The translations under genes were made by a program, and so were the position numbers. Shown here piece after piece: positions 14,301-25,830 of a DNA stretch of 64,000 nt. How positions within the stretch are numbered: the first letter of the stretch is position 1; every line of letters starts with the position of its first letter. Source of the stretch: Helopsaltes ochotensis (lineage: Eukaryota > Chordata > Aves > Passeriformes > Locustellidae); contig VXBM01000336.1 in NCBI GenBank assembly GCA_013400155.1, forward strand, positions 289,041-353,040. Direction: 5' to 3'. The notes below the pieces were generated by a model. That model made no database searches and was not told the origin of the DNA. It was given only the letters and a program-made list of their open reading frames with translations.

Positions 14301-17300
14301 AAAGAAATTTGGTAGGCATATTTGGTACTGATTTGCAGTGGAGGGTACATTCTAGATTTCTTTTAGTGATATTCATCCAGCTGTGATACCTTTGTCAGAG
14401 AAATCAGCTGTACAAATGTTCCTATACAGGGAGCATATCTGCTTGGTAAAAAGGTACATTTTTTACGTGGTCATTTCTCATGTAAATCAAGGTGGAGTTT
14501 TTTGTAGTAATTTCACTGTGAATGTCAATATGGAGGTAAAAAAAGGGCTGTTGGAATAGACGACACAATAGGTTCTCACTCCGTGATACGGGTCAAACTC
14601 TGCCTTTCATTTTGCTTTGTGTTCTCTTTCACAAAGGAATGTAAACTGCTGAAAAGGTGAGGATAATAATTCATATAACCTTACCCTTCCCTTTATGAAC
14701 ATGTAGTCTTTTTCCATGTAAAACTCCATCTGACCTTGTATTTAAGTGCATCAAAGGCACAGAGTAGCAGTTTCTTTGTCCAGTCAGAAATCTAAGACTT
14801 TAAAACTTAAATTTCTTCTTTGTTGCAAGCCCATAAACAATATAAATGTTTCTGTTTTCATCTGTTTCTCTCAACACTAGCTATTTCCTTTCTCTTGTAA
14901 CAAAATATTTGTGTAACACTTGTGACAGATTTTTTACTACTTTTTCTATTAACTATCATGGTCTCAAAAGAGAAACACTAGTTCTGAAAACTTGCTTGTA
15001 CCAAACAGCAATGAGAGAGGAAAGAACGACCCACTGACAAGATTACTTTTGTATTTAGAGTCTAAACAACAGAATTCGAAGTTTGAATTCAAGCTGCATA
15101 CTTGAAATAATCACAGAATCATAGCACGGTTTGAGTTGAAAGGGACCTCAATGGTGATCTTGTTCCAAGCCCCTACCATGGGTGGGAACACCTTCCACTA
15201 GAGCAGGTTGTTCAGAACCCCATGCAACCTGACTTTGAACTTCCAGGGATGGGACATCTGCAAATTCTCTGACAACCTGTTCCAGGGCCTCACCACACTC
15301 ACAGTAATGAGCAACTGTTCATAAACCAGTCTTGGGCTGAATAATCCCACACAATATAATTTGTAAAAAGGCAAATATTATAGAAGTGATTATTTGTTTG
15401 CAGACAGCTTGAGACAGGACAAAAAAAATCCAAATTTAGCATTGTTCACTGGGACTAATTCACTCTGTGATTCTCTTAATTTAGCTGGAGAAAAGCAAAT
15501 AATATACAGTATGTGCAAGAGAACAGACAGCTCAGTGGTGAGACATGAAATGAAGTATCTGTAACTTGTTTGTGCTCAATCACTGATGGTTATCCAACTT
15601 CATAATTAGCAGCATAAAATTAGAGCTGTGTGTTCAGAATCCAGATTTGTTATCCCAGCATGACTGGGGAAGAATGTTCCTTAAGCAGTTTCACTGCATG
15701 TTTTAAAAAAAGTGTTTTCTCATTATGCTGGGGATTTTGTTACATACTTTTGTCCCACATCCCCTAAAAATAAAGGACATTGAAAGCAGTAAGCTCTGCA
15801 GATGGCTTGACAAAAACACTTGCTGGTGCCTGTTGATATCTGGCAAAGATTCTGCATTTGTCAGATACCTTGTGTGAGTTAGATACAAAAAGGATGCAAA
15901 ATAGGTTTAAATGACTAATATGTCAACCAAGTATTTGTTTAGAGATACCTAATAGAAATGTCATTCTCTGTCTCCCAACTTGTGGGCTTTATTTTCTTTT
16001 TTGTCTTTTGGAAAGTGAATTTTTTTCATTTAGATTTATGGCAAGTCTGCGAACCAGGATAGAGTAATGGTTGGTATTTGCCCACACAATATCTGCAGTT
16101 CTTTCAGCTGCTCTTGTCTCTATAGTGTTTTGCATCCTCCTCTTTTTGAAGCAATCTGCCAATGCATTAATGGAAAAAAAGGAATAAGTTTATATAAGTA
16201 TATGTAATAAACAATTATATGTTAAGTAAATATATACTTTCCAAAACAATATTACCCATTTGGTGGGCAGTTCTAAAGTAATATGAGTGTGTCAAATCCT
16301 TGCAATGTCCCCCACCAGCATAATCCAGTCAGCAAAGTATCTTGTATAGCAATGACCGATACCAGCAGGAGTCCTTTGCCAGCACAACCTAAGAGGTTTA
16401 CAGAGTCAGAAGAATTCCAACAGCAAAACAATTCCCTCCTTTGCCTTTTCCCCACTCCAAGGGCCTCTGCTATTTCACTTGTGCAGCTGTTGTTAAGCAT
16501 GTAACATTTTTGTAATGCCTTGAAAATCGGAGTACAAGCAGCAGTAAAGACATTAGGAGCAAGTTTAACAATCATATTAATAACAGCTGAAAACATGGTT
16601 GTCAAGATCTGAGTGCTGTGTGTTCAGAGAGCAGGATTTGTATTTAGCAGTGCTGTGTTTCTCTTTGTTTTTTCGCCCTCTTTGCTTATAGCTCAGAGCA
16701 TTAGGCTTAATTCTGTATCATTACTATTCAGATCAATGGGACCTTTCCATTGACCTGGATAGCAGCAAAGTCAAACCCTTCGTTTCCAATTAGAAAATAC
16801 TGTCTAAACTGGAAGAACAAGGCTGGGGACAAACAGGAGAGAAAACAAACAATAGTGAATTAAATGCAGTTTGCTAGCTTCTTGAATGAAGTATTAAAAC
16901 ACACCATCTTGTTATTCCCCTACAAAATAATCACAATTCCATTGATGTCAGTAAGAACAATCCAGCACTTTGAAAGCAAACAAATGTTTCTAATTCATGT
17001 AGCTTGGGAGGTTACAGTGTTTTTCCATAGCCTAAGTTCATGCTGTTGCACAGCAAAACCGAATTGACACCACTGAATAGCCACTCATTTCCTCTAAATG
17101 AGGAAACACCTCATTCACAGTCCATGCCATGCCATACTGACCATGATTTACAAGCAAAAAAGGAAATACAAAACAATGCCAGATTTTGTACACTTTCTCT
17201 TAAGGTGAGACTTGTATTTCCAAGAGCGTGGTATTCATGAGATTATCTAAAATCCATGTGAAGGCTACAGATGTTCAGGCTGTTGGATTTTTTTTAGAAA

Positions 17301-17924
17301 AAGAAGAGGTACTTTTGTTTTAATACGTCTTACAACATGTGGACAATCATGCACCATTAGAAAATTTTTCCCTTCTTCTTAAGGTGTGTAACAATGCCCG
17401 TGCCTAAAAAGCATATGACTCCAGTCAGTCCTCTTAATGATAGAAATGGAATACTCTATTTAACAGCCAAGTCATCTCCCTGTTTTGGAAATTTACTGCT
17501 CCCAGCAACTTTAACATAGAAATCAGGGCTTGAAAATTAATGCATGCCCAGCAGTGCATAGATCTTACTTAATACTTTCTTTTTAGTGGTCCCTTAAAAA
17601 ATGTAAGGTGTAGAAACTACGTAAAACTCTGACAAGCTTCCCGTGTGAAGAAGACACATCTCTAAATCAAAGCACCATTTTCACTATTCAATCTGTTCCC
17701 CCTGCTCCCAGAGTGTGGAAGGAGAGCACCACGAGAAGGCGGTGGAGCTGCTGAAGGCGGCCAAGGACAGCGTGAAGCTGGTGGTGCGCTACACTCCCAA
17801 GGTGCTGGAGGAGATGGAGGCTCGCTTCGAAAAACTGAGAACAGCCCGGCGCCGGCAACAGCAGCAATTGCTCATTCAGCAGCAGCAGCAGCAGCAAACT
17901 ACACAGCAAAACCATATGTCGTAG
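11242..17924 (+). CDS. LIN7A: LIN7A (protein lin-7 homolog A), partial, last three coding exons
   Basis: Scaffold protein of the LIN-7/MALS/Veli family. Family members join LIN-2/CASK and LIN-10 through an N-terminal L27 domain and bind C-terminal tails of membrane proteins through one PDZ domain, at synapses and basolateral junctions. The exons 11242-11313, 13662-13871 and 17712-17924 join in phase 0 and give 164 residues followed by TAG. They start at [13 protein letters not shown], just after the L27 core, run through a complete PDZ domain with the GLGF carboxylate-binding loop, and end in a glutamine-rich tail closing with QNHMS. All splice sites are AG/GT. The order and residues match vertebrate LIN7A closely; the polyglutamine tail separates it from LIN7B and LIN7C. 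The first 65 to 70 residues are encoded upstream of the window: I found no L27-coding exon in 1-11241. Confidence 0.96.
11314..13661 (+). other. LIN7A intron, 2.3 kb
   Basis: AT-rich intron between the L27-end exon and the PDZ exon, bounded by GTAGGA and CTTCCAG. No coding or repeat feature recognised. The part around 12560-12780 has an ordered, non-repetitive look with octamer-like and E-box-like sites and could hold a conserved element, which I cannot test here. Confidence 0.8.
13662..13871 (+). CDS. LIN7A: LIN7A coding exon (PDZ domain)
   Basis: Seventy codons from [12 protein letters not shown] to [10 protein letters not shown], carrying most of the PDZ domain: EGLGF carboxylate-binding loop, [17 protein letters not shown] and [13 protein letters not shown]. 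The acceptor is a long T run followed by CTTCCAG; the donor is GTG|GTATGT. Reading on past 13871 adds only non-conserved residues, so the donor is well placed. Confidence 0.97.
13872..17711 (+). other. LIN7A intron, 3.8 kb
   Basis: Intron between the PDZ exon and the terminal coding exon, bounded by GTATGT and CTCCCAG. It contains a CR1 fragment at 15110-15312. Overlapping opposite-strand open frames at 16273-16605 resemble no protein I know and are probably chance. Confidence 0.8.
15110..15312 (-). mobile_element. CR1 LINE 3'-end fragment
   Basis: On the + strand it starts with ATCACAGAATCATAG, the reverse complement of a CR1 terminus. It continues with CR1-like text (TTGAAAGGGACCTC, CCTTCCACTAGAGCAGGTTG, CAACCTGTTCCAGGGCCTCA) and fades near 15312. 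The element is inserted antisense to LIN7A and is diverged and 5'-truncated. Confidence 0.88.
17712..17924 (+). CDS. LIN7A: LIN7A terminal coding exon with stop codon
   Basis: Seventy residues and a stop. [18 protein letters not shown] forms the last PDZ helix, and [19 protein letters not shown] the final strand and following helix. A basic and glutamine-rich tail (RRRQQQQ, then seven Gln encoded by six CAG and one CAA at 17877-17897) closes with NHMS. The acceptor is CTCCCAG at 17705-17711. The stop TAG (17922-17924) directly abuts GTGAGA, a good donor, so the rest of the 3' UTR is probably spliced from a downstream exon. Confidence 0.96.
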   Translation, partial: SVEGEHHEKAVELLKAAKDSVKLVVRYTPKVLEEMEARFEKLRTARRRQQQQLLIQQQQQQQTTQQNHMS

Positions 17925-19430
17925 GTGAGAGGATTCATTGTTCTTCCCTAAAGTCGGCTGGCAGCACCCAACCTGGGCCAGCAACTTCCAGGTCTCTGTC
18001 AGGGCAGCATCTGGTGCCAGAGCCCATCCCAGTCCCAGGCAGGAGCAGGGCAGCCCCAGGCCTGGGCACCTGCCCGGGGATAGAGACAGGCTGGGACATG
18101 AGCCCACAGGCGGGCCCAGTTTAGTGGGACCCCACGGCCGGGCAGGTCAGGGCTGTGGGGAGCTGGAGACTGGCCCTGCTGGGGCATTGCAGGGGCAGGA
18201 GGTGATGGCCCGAGGGGCTGACCTAGAGGTGAGGTCCTGGGCTGTGGACAGGATGGAGGGAGAACCAAGGAGGACAATCAGGGGTCCAGCCAGCACTTAT
18301 TGCAGTCAGGATGAGCAGAGCTCGTTCTTTGGTACATTTCCACGTGGTTTTTCCCAGTAAAAATGCATTTTAAAAAGAGGTTAAAGGCACTAGCAAATTC
18401 TGGAGCCAGTTTCCAACTAATAACCCTGAGATCAAAAGCCAGTGTGCACTTCTGGCTTATCTGCAAGTGAAAGAAGTCCTGGGAACATTTTTTTATGTTA
18501 ACAACCAGAGCATTTATGCCAACTAAGAACATGCCACCTGATCTAGATAAAGTATTTTCAACTAGTCTGTTACCACTCTGCAATAAGACATCAAGATTTG
18601 CTGGTGGTAGGTGAAGAAGTCCTCCAAGCCTCTTCCTTGCAAGAGGGAACCCAAAATTCATTCTGGTTACTCTGCAGGGCACTTGTAAGTACTTGCTTTT
18701 GGATACAGTTTGGTGGAAGTACTTCATTCACTCTTGACTGACATTCAATATCACAATAACTTCCAAGAGGCTTGCAAGTCTCCCTGTGGCATGTGAGGTT
18801 CAGACATACTCTGTATATGCAGTTTTTCTGAAATCAGTGAGTTTGTGCTATGAATACATTTATAGATATGCTCCATTTGCCTAAATAAAATCAAGTAGGA
18901 AGCATGTTCCAATGATTTACATCCAAACCCTCATCTCATAGTTGTTTGTTCCCAAAACAGTATGTGTGTACTAAAGTGTTGACAAGTGACTCGGAAGGTC
19001 CCCAAATGGTCAAAATCTGAAGCTCCTATTGATGGTTTCATCCTTATTAGTGTTGACACTGACCTCTGTTGGAATTCAGGGGAAAACACTCACCTTGTAA
19101 ACACCTGTACTGTGACCACCAGAATTCCAGATTTGTTGATGCAAACAAGGGCCCTGAGAAGGTTTTGAAGCCCACCTCAGACAAGAAGTATAAACAGTAG
19201 TATTTCATGAAGTAAGTTTGGGGTTTCTGTGTAAAACAAGGCCATTGCAGGAGACAAACATACACATGGAAGTTTTTAAATTTTTTCAGTTACCTAAATA
19301 ATTTCATTAGCAAGTAAGGAATTTTTTGCTGATTTAAAGTCAAAGGAGAGAAAGGCAGGCAGAGACAGCCAGAAGTTTAATTCCTCAATTCTTCCTGCTT
19401 GCTCTGAGGAATTTGTTTCTTTAATTCTAG
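17925..19430 (+). other. Probable LIN7A 3'-UTR intron
   Basis: Runs from GTGAGA directly after the stop codon to TTCTAG at 19430. The segment 18000-18270 is unusually G/C-rich for this neighbourhood, with C and G runs of simple composition. A 149-codon open frame lies on the minus strand at 18278-18727, without a recognised domain. Confidence 0.55.
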
Positions 19431-21155
19431 GTTGTTCTCAAGAAAGAAGAAGTCTCAATCAAGAGTTCAGTAATCAAGCAACCAGAGCTGTACTCTAGTA
19501 TTCCAGCAAAAGCCAACAACTACAGGAACATGAAACAGAATTCATCTGCAGAATGTAAAGTACCAGGCTAAAGTGAGCCGTAGGGAGGGTACCATTATGA
19601 TAAGACTTTTCAGCACACAGCAGTCACAGATACCTTTTACTTCAGTGACTCTGTTCCTAATGAGAACAGCATGATTGGTAAACCCTATGAAACAGCGAAG
19701 TCCAGGGCTTCCAAATAATTCTGTTTGATCTCATCTTGCACTCCTTACTCTGACAAATTTCTAGTTGGCTTTCTTTAGTCACTGAAAGTTTTGGTTAAGG
19801 AGGTTGAGATTAGCTGCTTTTGAGAGCAGGATCTTTCTCTACAGTTATCTCCAAAAATGAAAAACATCAGTTCAAAATTTTGTCACAGACAACAAACTCG
19901 TACATCACGCTTCATAACCACTTTGTACTATATATTGTAGAGCTGTTTTAACCTAACTTCCTGTTTATAATTTTCAGATTTCCCTCTGGAAATAGCAATT
20001 TACTATATTTATAAAGTATTCCATTTGTAGAAGCAATTGGCTTTTTACTCTTGGTGTTTCCATATATTTTATTATGCATCAACAGAGTGAGAAAGTTTTA
20101 GGTCAACTTTAATTTTATTAGTAGTAAAGTTAGGGAAGCCTAGAACTGTATTTTTAAACGTAGGTATTGCTTGTATCTATTATAGTTACTATTCAGAAAT
20201 CTATAACTGGATATATTATATATTTATTCCATAAAATATATATTGTCTGAATGTACCTATTAGAGAAGTAGGGTCTTTGCTTAGCATGTATTGCAAATGT
20301 AGTAAGCTAATGTTAGCAAAAGACCAAGCTTTGTTTGGCAGATATTATTGTGATAGCATAATCTCTGCATTTCTGTATTGTTTAATTTATTTTCCAGTCT
20401 AATGTTAATATATTTTAGAGAGGAGGAAGTGTAAGTTGTTTCTTTTGAGACTCACATATTATCATTTAAATCAATTTGAAATTAGAGTTCTTTTTCTTTT
20501 TTTTTTATTAAACCAAATTGGAATGTGCAAGCAAAATCTGTAAGTTCTTAAGTTTACATGTCTGCTTTTCCAAAGAAGATAGTCAAAGCTGGAAGGCTAT
20601 AAATGTCATCTGCTTTCAAGAAAATAAGAAAATGGACCCCCAAATCCTAGAAAGAATGATCATTTTTACATGCCTTTTGTGCTTCATTAGAAAAGACTTG
20701 GGGGAGAAAAGGAGATTAGGGGAAAACCATACAGTCATTGCATGTTGAAAACTCCTGCTGATGTCAGTGAAAGTTCCGTCATGTGAGGAATGGAATGTAG
20801 AAATGGTTAGAAACAGTGCTCTGGTTGTGAACAGAGACAAAGCAAAACAAGGGAAATTGGCAGTATCACAGCATGTTAGAAACCAAATGCAGGCTAGCCA
20901 ACAGTCTTGACAATGTTTGACCAGTGTAAGTAGCCATTGAAAGGAAATCACTGTATTTTTAAAACAAAACAGCATGAATTCATCTAGAGAAGCGTCATTT
21001 TATACAGAGAGGCAATTATATTCAGCGGTCATTGGTGACAATATCAATTAAAACAGTGGAGTTTGAGAACTACCAGAAGTGAAGATGAAATATATTGTAT
21101 TGTGCTCTGCACGGTGTCTTTTTATACTTAATAAAGTTGTACGTTCCTATTTTAA
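19431..21155 (+). other. LIN7A: Probable LIN7A non-coding last exon (3' UTR)
   Basis: An acceptor with a T-rich tract and TTAATTCTAG at 19421-19430 is the best partner I see for the donor at 17925. The sequence after it is AT-rich with no sustained reading frame. It runs to an AATAAA at 21130-21135, the first canonical signal after the acceptor. The exon is inferred from splice signals and the position of the stop codon, not from homology. If the intron were kept, an AATAAA at 18884-18889 could end a shorter transcript. Confidence 0.55.
21130..21135 (+). terminator. LIN7A: Candidate LIN7A polyadenylation signal
   Basis: Canonical AATAAA followed within 30 bases by a T/G-containing stretch. 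Further AATAAA copies occur between 21385 and 21600, so a longer 3' end is possible. Confidence 0.4.
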
Positions 21156-21159
21156 AACT

Positions 21160-24100
21160 GTTCTCACACAGGCATTGCTATAAATATTGACAGTATGTAA
21201 GTTGTTATTATGACTGCATATAACTGTTGTGTATCTCATCAGTATGATTTGAATTACACTGATAGCTGCATTTTCAGAGACCAAGTATTCAGATTTAGTC
21301 AGCCCACTGTACTGCATTTTTCCAAGCTGCCTCTCCACCTCCTTCCCTCCTCTTCCTCAAAAACTTTGAGTGGAATGTGCTGATTAATAAATCTCAATAA
21401 CAGACTGTCATTCATATAGAAAAGCATATAAAATTCATTTTCATATATTATTATTCAATAAATTATTTATACACATTAAAATTAAAATTCTAGTCTTTGC
21501 CAACATTTAACAGTAGGAACTGTCAATGACTTTGAAGTGGAAACAGGAAGAAATAACTTCCTGTTGCTTTTCATGCCCCTTACTGATCAATAAAATATAC
21601 AGCTACTTAATCACAGAATAACCACTGTCCCTAAGCCTATGGTATGGTTTAGCTTGTAGCTGGTATTTTCATTTGTGATTTAAATGTATTTAGTGTGTCC
21701 TAATTCAACATGATACTTCCACACATGCACAGCTAAATTAATATCCAGAAGAAGTGCAGGGAAGACAACCCTTTCCACATGCAGGTCTGTGGGTATTTGT
21801 GCATTGTGTTTTAACAGATTGGTCTCCTGGCCTTTGCTGTTACACTACACTAAATTGATATTGTTGATAACTTAGTGAGTTTTAATGCCTATATTTACCT
21901 TTGGGGCTCCCTCATGTTTCTCTGCACTGGCAGCAAACTGAGATAGGAGATCCAAGATGCCTTTTTTGTCTCTTTATTGCAGTGACCAAAGGAGTGTTTG
22001 CACACTCTTGCATCATGTTCATTTACACCAAAGATCCAGATGCAGGATCTTATTAAAATAGAGATTCAGGGTTGGTGGCATTTACTTAGTGAAGTTGATG
22101 GCTCTGCTGTGCTACCCATAGTTTTTCTGTTTTGACATTTTATCTGACCGGCACTTTGTAAGGTATTGAAAAATTCCATAGTCTTTGATGAAACAAAAAG
22201 CTCATCAGCTTGAATTTCAGAATTATGCAGAAAAGTGTCTGGAAGTACTAAGGATCATTCCATGTGTAAGCAGTGGATTATTAGCTAGAAGCAGTACCGT
22301 CCCTCTGTAAGTTAGACCATTTCCATATCCAGCATTCAATAAAACAAACCACATTTCTAAACCTGAGAGTTTAGAAACCTGGGCCAGTTTGCAAGAACAT
22401 GCTGCCTGCTGCAATACACGTCTGATGAGACATACAGCTCATTGTGCTTAGCCTGAGGTCAGGATGGATTAGGGGTGTGCTCAGTCTTGCAAGCAGACCC
22501 ATGTTAACCCTGCTTGTCCGTGAAGTGAATGCAGTCTGAACGAGCAGAAAGATTTAGATACATACTGGATAAATTCATTGTCTCTACCTTCAGCTGTCCA
22601 AAATCAAGCAGTGGAGCTTACACTGACTGTTTCCGAATTCAGGACTTAGGGGTATCCATTAAATGTGATTCATTGCACCTGTCTCTGACATGCATCTTAA
22701 AATAACGTAAGGCATTCTGTCAAAAAGATCATAAACAGAGCCACTACTAAACAATTTAAACTACTAGCTTGGAATAAACAGTGGCTTTTGAGAGGGTGTG
22801 GCTGCTGCACTCATACACAGTGCCAAAATAATAAATAAAAAGTCCCCAGTGTTTAAATTCCCTAATCTTAAACCTCAACGTTCATAGCTCAGATGACCAA
22901 GAGGCTTTGCACATATTCTGGTTTGTAAGGAGGTTCCTGTCACTAGAGGTGCCATTCTAAGAAATTGAAGAGCTCAACACAGGTATTGTTAGCAAAATGC
23001 TTTAGTTGTGGTGCATGCAGGAGCAGATTGCAACAAGCTTCAGCCTGTGAATGCTAATAGCAGAAGTCTGTACTGCCATCCCCAACACTGGGCTAGTGTG
23101 TGTGCATTTTACAATACCTACAACCGAAAAGATGAACTATTGCTTTTGATTTCTGGTCACAAACAGAGATGCACAAAAATGACAGCCATTAAACTTCCAC
23201 CATAGGGATCTGGGATAACAAAAGTCACAGCAAAACTTGCCCAGTTCTGAAATCTAAAACCTGCAGCTATCTAGGATTAAGTAAAAAGATTACAAAAGCA
23301 GATGTCTAAAAGGAACAGCCAAGATCCAAGAAGAAAAAAAGTCACATAAGGAGTTTAATCTCTGATTAGCTTTCAGTTTACTTTCTTACAGTTATTTTCA
23401 TATATTCTTCTTGTCAACTCATTGACCACAAGAGAAGCATATGATTCAGCAATTGCAGTTCCTGTTGTCAAAATCATAAAGATCTGACAGGGTGGAGGAG
23501 TACCTCTTCTCTTCCTTCCTTTCTCTGAGATGTGTGAAGCTGGATTGTGCTGCAAAAAGGTGATACCCAAACATATCCCAGTCTTACAGAGACTTTCTTC
23601 ATTAGTCCTATTAGTTTCTCCCCACCAGCAACTCTGAAGTTGAGAGAACTCTAAGTGTGTTTTCTCAAAGTGAGTATGTTAGACACACTGACACACAAAT
23701 TCATGTACATTTCAAGAAAAACTATATTAAGGCCTGAAGCTGTAAATCTTGCCCAACCTTTTAATTTTGACATCCCAAAACAGACCAAAATAAGTTGCAC
23801 TTATGACCAGTCAGAAACCTGAGATTAGCTTCTGAACTGGCCCAATTAAAAACTGGATCTCGGGAGACGCTTCCATAAAATTTCTGTTGAAATTGAAGAG
23901 ACATAAAAGAGAAAGTACAACCTCTGAAGTACAGAGTAGCCAGTGCAGCACTACAGAAGAGGGAAGACACTTAAAATTTCTCCCACATCCATGAAAACTT
24001 CTCCAGAAATATAGAATATTATTTTATCTGAACAAGTTACTTTTTTATGTTGGGAGGATAAACCACATCTCTTGTAGCAGTTTTTGGAAAGAACAAGACA

Positions 24101-25330
24101 AAATGCTTCGCTGAAACAGAATGGGAAGAATTCAGGGTATGTTAAGGTAGCCATGAACAATTTGGTGGGCAAGAGTGGCCCTAACTCAGATGAGATTAAC
24201 TCAGCGCTACTTATTCGCTCGTCTCTCTCCCTTCACTCCACCTTTTAGCTTCACAAATTCCCTTTGACAAGAGCCCAAAGGTCACCACAAAGCTATTCCA
24301 ACTGTATTATTCCCCTACCCTTCTTTCCATGTGAGTTTTCTATTAGCTGAGCCATGACACTTTTTGATCACCTATAGTCTCTTCAGCCAAGTATGGCATT
24401 TAGGCTTTGCCATGTCTACCTTCTGGAGTCTCTGCTCTTCACTTGCACTCCATATCTACTAGCTGCCCTCTCATGGCAACCATAGTCAGCTGTCTTACTT
24501 GCCTCGCATGAAATAATTGCACTAGCTCTCAAGGATACATGGGGAAAATATATTGAGAGGGCAGAAAAATGGTAGATAAACCCTCAAAACATATATAGAT
24601 ATGCTGAGAATGTCATCTCTTTCCTGAGTCACCCCTTTTTTATCAGGTGAGAATTTTCACTTTCATTTAGTTCCCTGCTGACAAAGCAGTTTATGCCGTG
24701 ATAGCGACTGTGGAACAACCACACACCCTCCTCTGGCTTAAAAAACTGCTCCTAGTCTGGAACCAATGGACATCTAGACCTGCTGAGGCATTACACCGTG
24801 AGTTCACACACATGCAGTAGGTCAGAGTCACTGTGCACACACTGAACAGGTGAGGTTTACAGGTGAAGAAAATCCATCACGTCTGGCATGTAGACCCATG
24901 CCTGTGTGGAATTTAACAGGTGAAAATGTGGAACCAGCTCCTGGCAGCATCCTAACACTGACTCAGAGCCTTCAGCCATCCAGTCGGAAAGTGTATTATA
25001 AAAAGACATCCCGGAACCCATGTTTCATTTGTTTTGAAATTCTATTTCAAAGTAAGTTTCCAACAGTAAGCAATGAGAAAGCAAGAGCCTTTCCTTACAG
25101 GGATCAAACACCTAACAAACTGTTAATTTCTTTTCTAACACCATGCCTCAAGTGCACAACTTAACCAGCACCATCTCTCAAGCTTCAGTTTTGTGCATGT
25201 TGTCCTTATCTTGTCTGTAGGGTTTACAGGAATTAAACTATTCACCGTTGGGTCTTAGTACTCCTAAACATAAACTTGGTCATTTGAAGGGGGTTTAAGC
25301 ATCAATTAACTCAGACTAAAGTGTAAGCGC
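21160..25330. other. Intergenic, no feature recognised
   Basis: AT-rich DNA downstream of LIN7A. No reading frame with homology, no tRNA-like structure and no transposon fragment that I can name. Confidence 0.6.
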
Positions 25331-25339
25331 TGACCGGGT

Positions 25340-25610
25340 CTTTTGTGCAATATTTGACTCCGCTATGTGTATGGCAGCGTAGCAGGTTTACAGCCCCGTT
25401 GGACCAATCTGTGTCCTAAGCTCCCCGCCTGCCCCCGTTCAGTGGGCATGGCAGGCGGAGCTCGCAGCTGAATAAATACGCCGAGGGAGACGCCTAGTGT
25501 AAAACGATGCTCATGGCACCGGGAGCTGCTCATTCCACTGTCGCTGCGGAGGGCTTCTCTCCTCCTGGCGTTGAAGAGCTGCACACAGAGATGGACGCAG
25601 CATTCGTTCA
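25340..25610 (+). promoter_or_regulatory. Orphan CpG-rich island with promoter-like motifs
   Basis: Nineteen CpG occur in about 300 bases, in flanks with almost none; by hand the observed/expected ratio is about 0.8 at roughly 55% GC. On the + strand a CCAAT box (25404-25408) is followed 60 to 70 bases later by a TATA-like AATAAATAC (25471-25479). An ATG at 25507 opens a 56-codon frame. That frame passes a consensus donor GTGAGT at 25633 before stopping at 25675. This arrangement resembles the start of a spliced transcript, but no known gene is expected here. A CpG-rich enhancer or an old GC-rich insertion are alternatives. Confidence 0.4.
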
Positions 25611-25780
25611 GCATATTGCCACACATTTTACAGTGAGTGGACAGTTCAGAGCTGAACTCGATTTACATGTAGAATAACACCACAAGAGGGAATACCATCT
25701 GCGCTAAGAATGGCAAGTAGCAAAGGGATTATGGCAATAAAGGCAATACTCTTGCCTGGGTAATAATTCTAGGGTTAATG

Positions 25781-25830
25781 TAAATATTGCTTAACGTGGT
25801 TATTGTAAATATTGCTTAACGTGGTTATTG
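25781..25830. repeat. Perfect 25-bp tandem duplication
   Basis: Two head-to-tail copies of a 25-base unit beginning TAAATATTGCTTAACGTGG, identical to each other. The duplication is therefore young, or a caller or assembly artefact. Confidence 0.95.
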
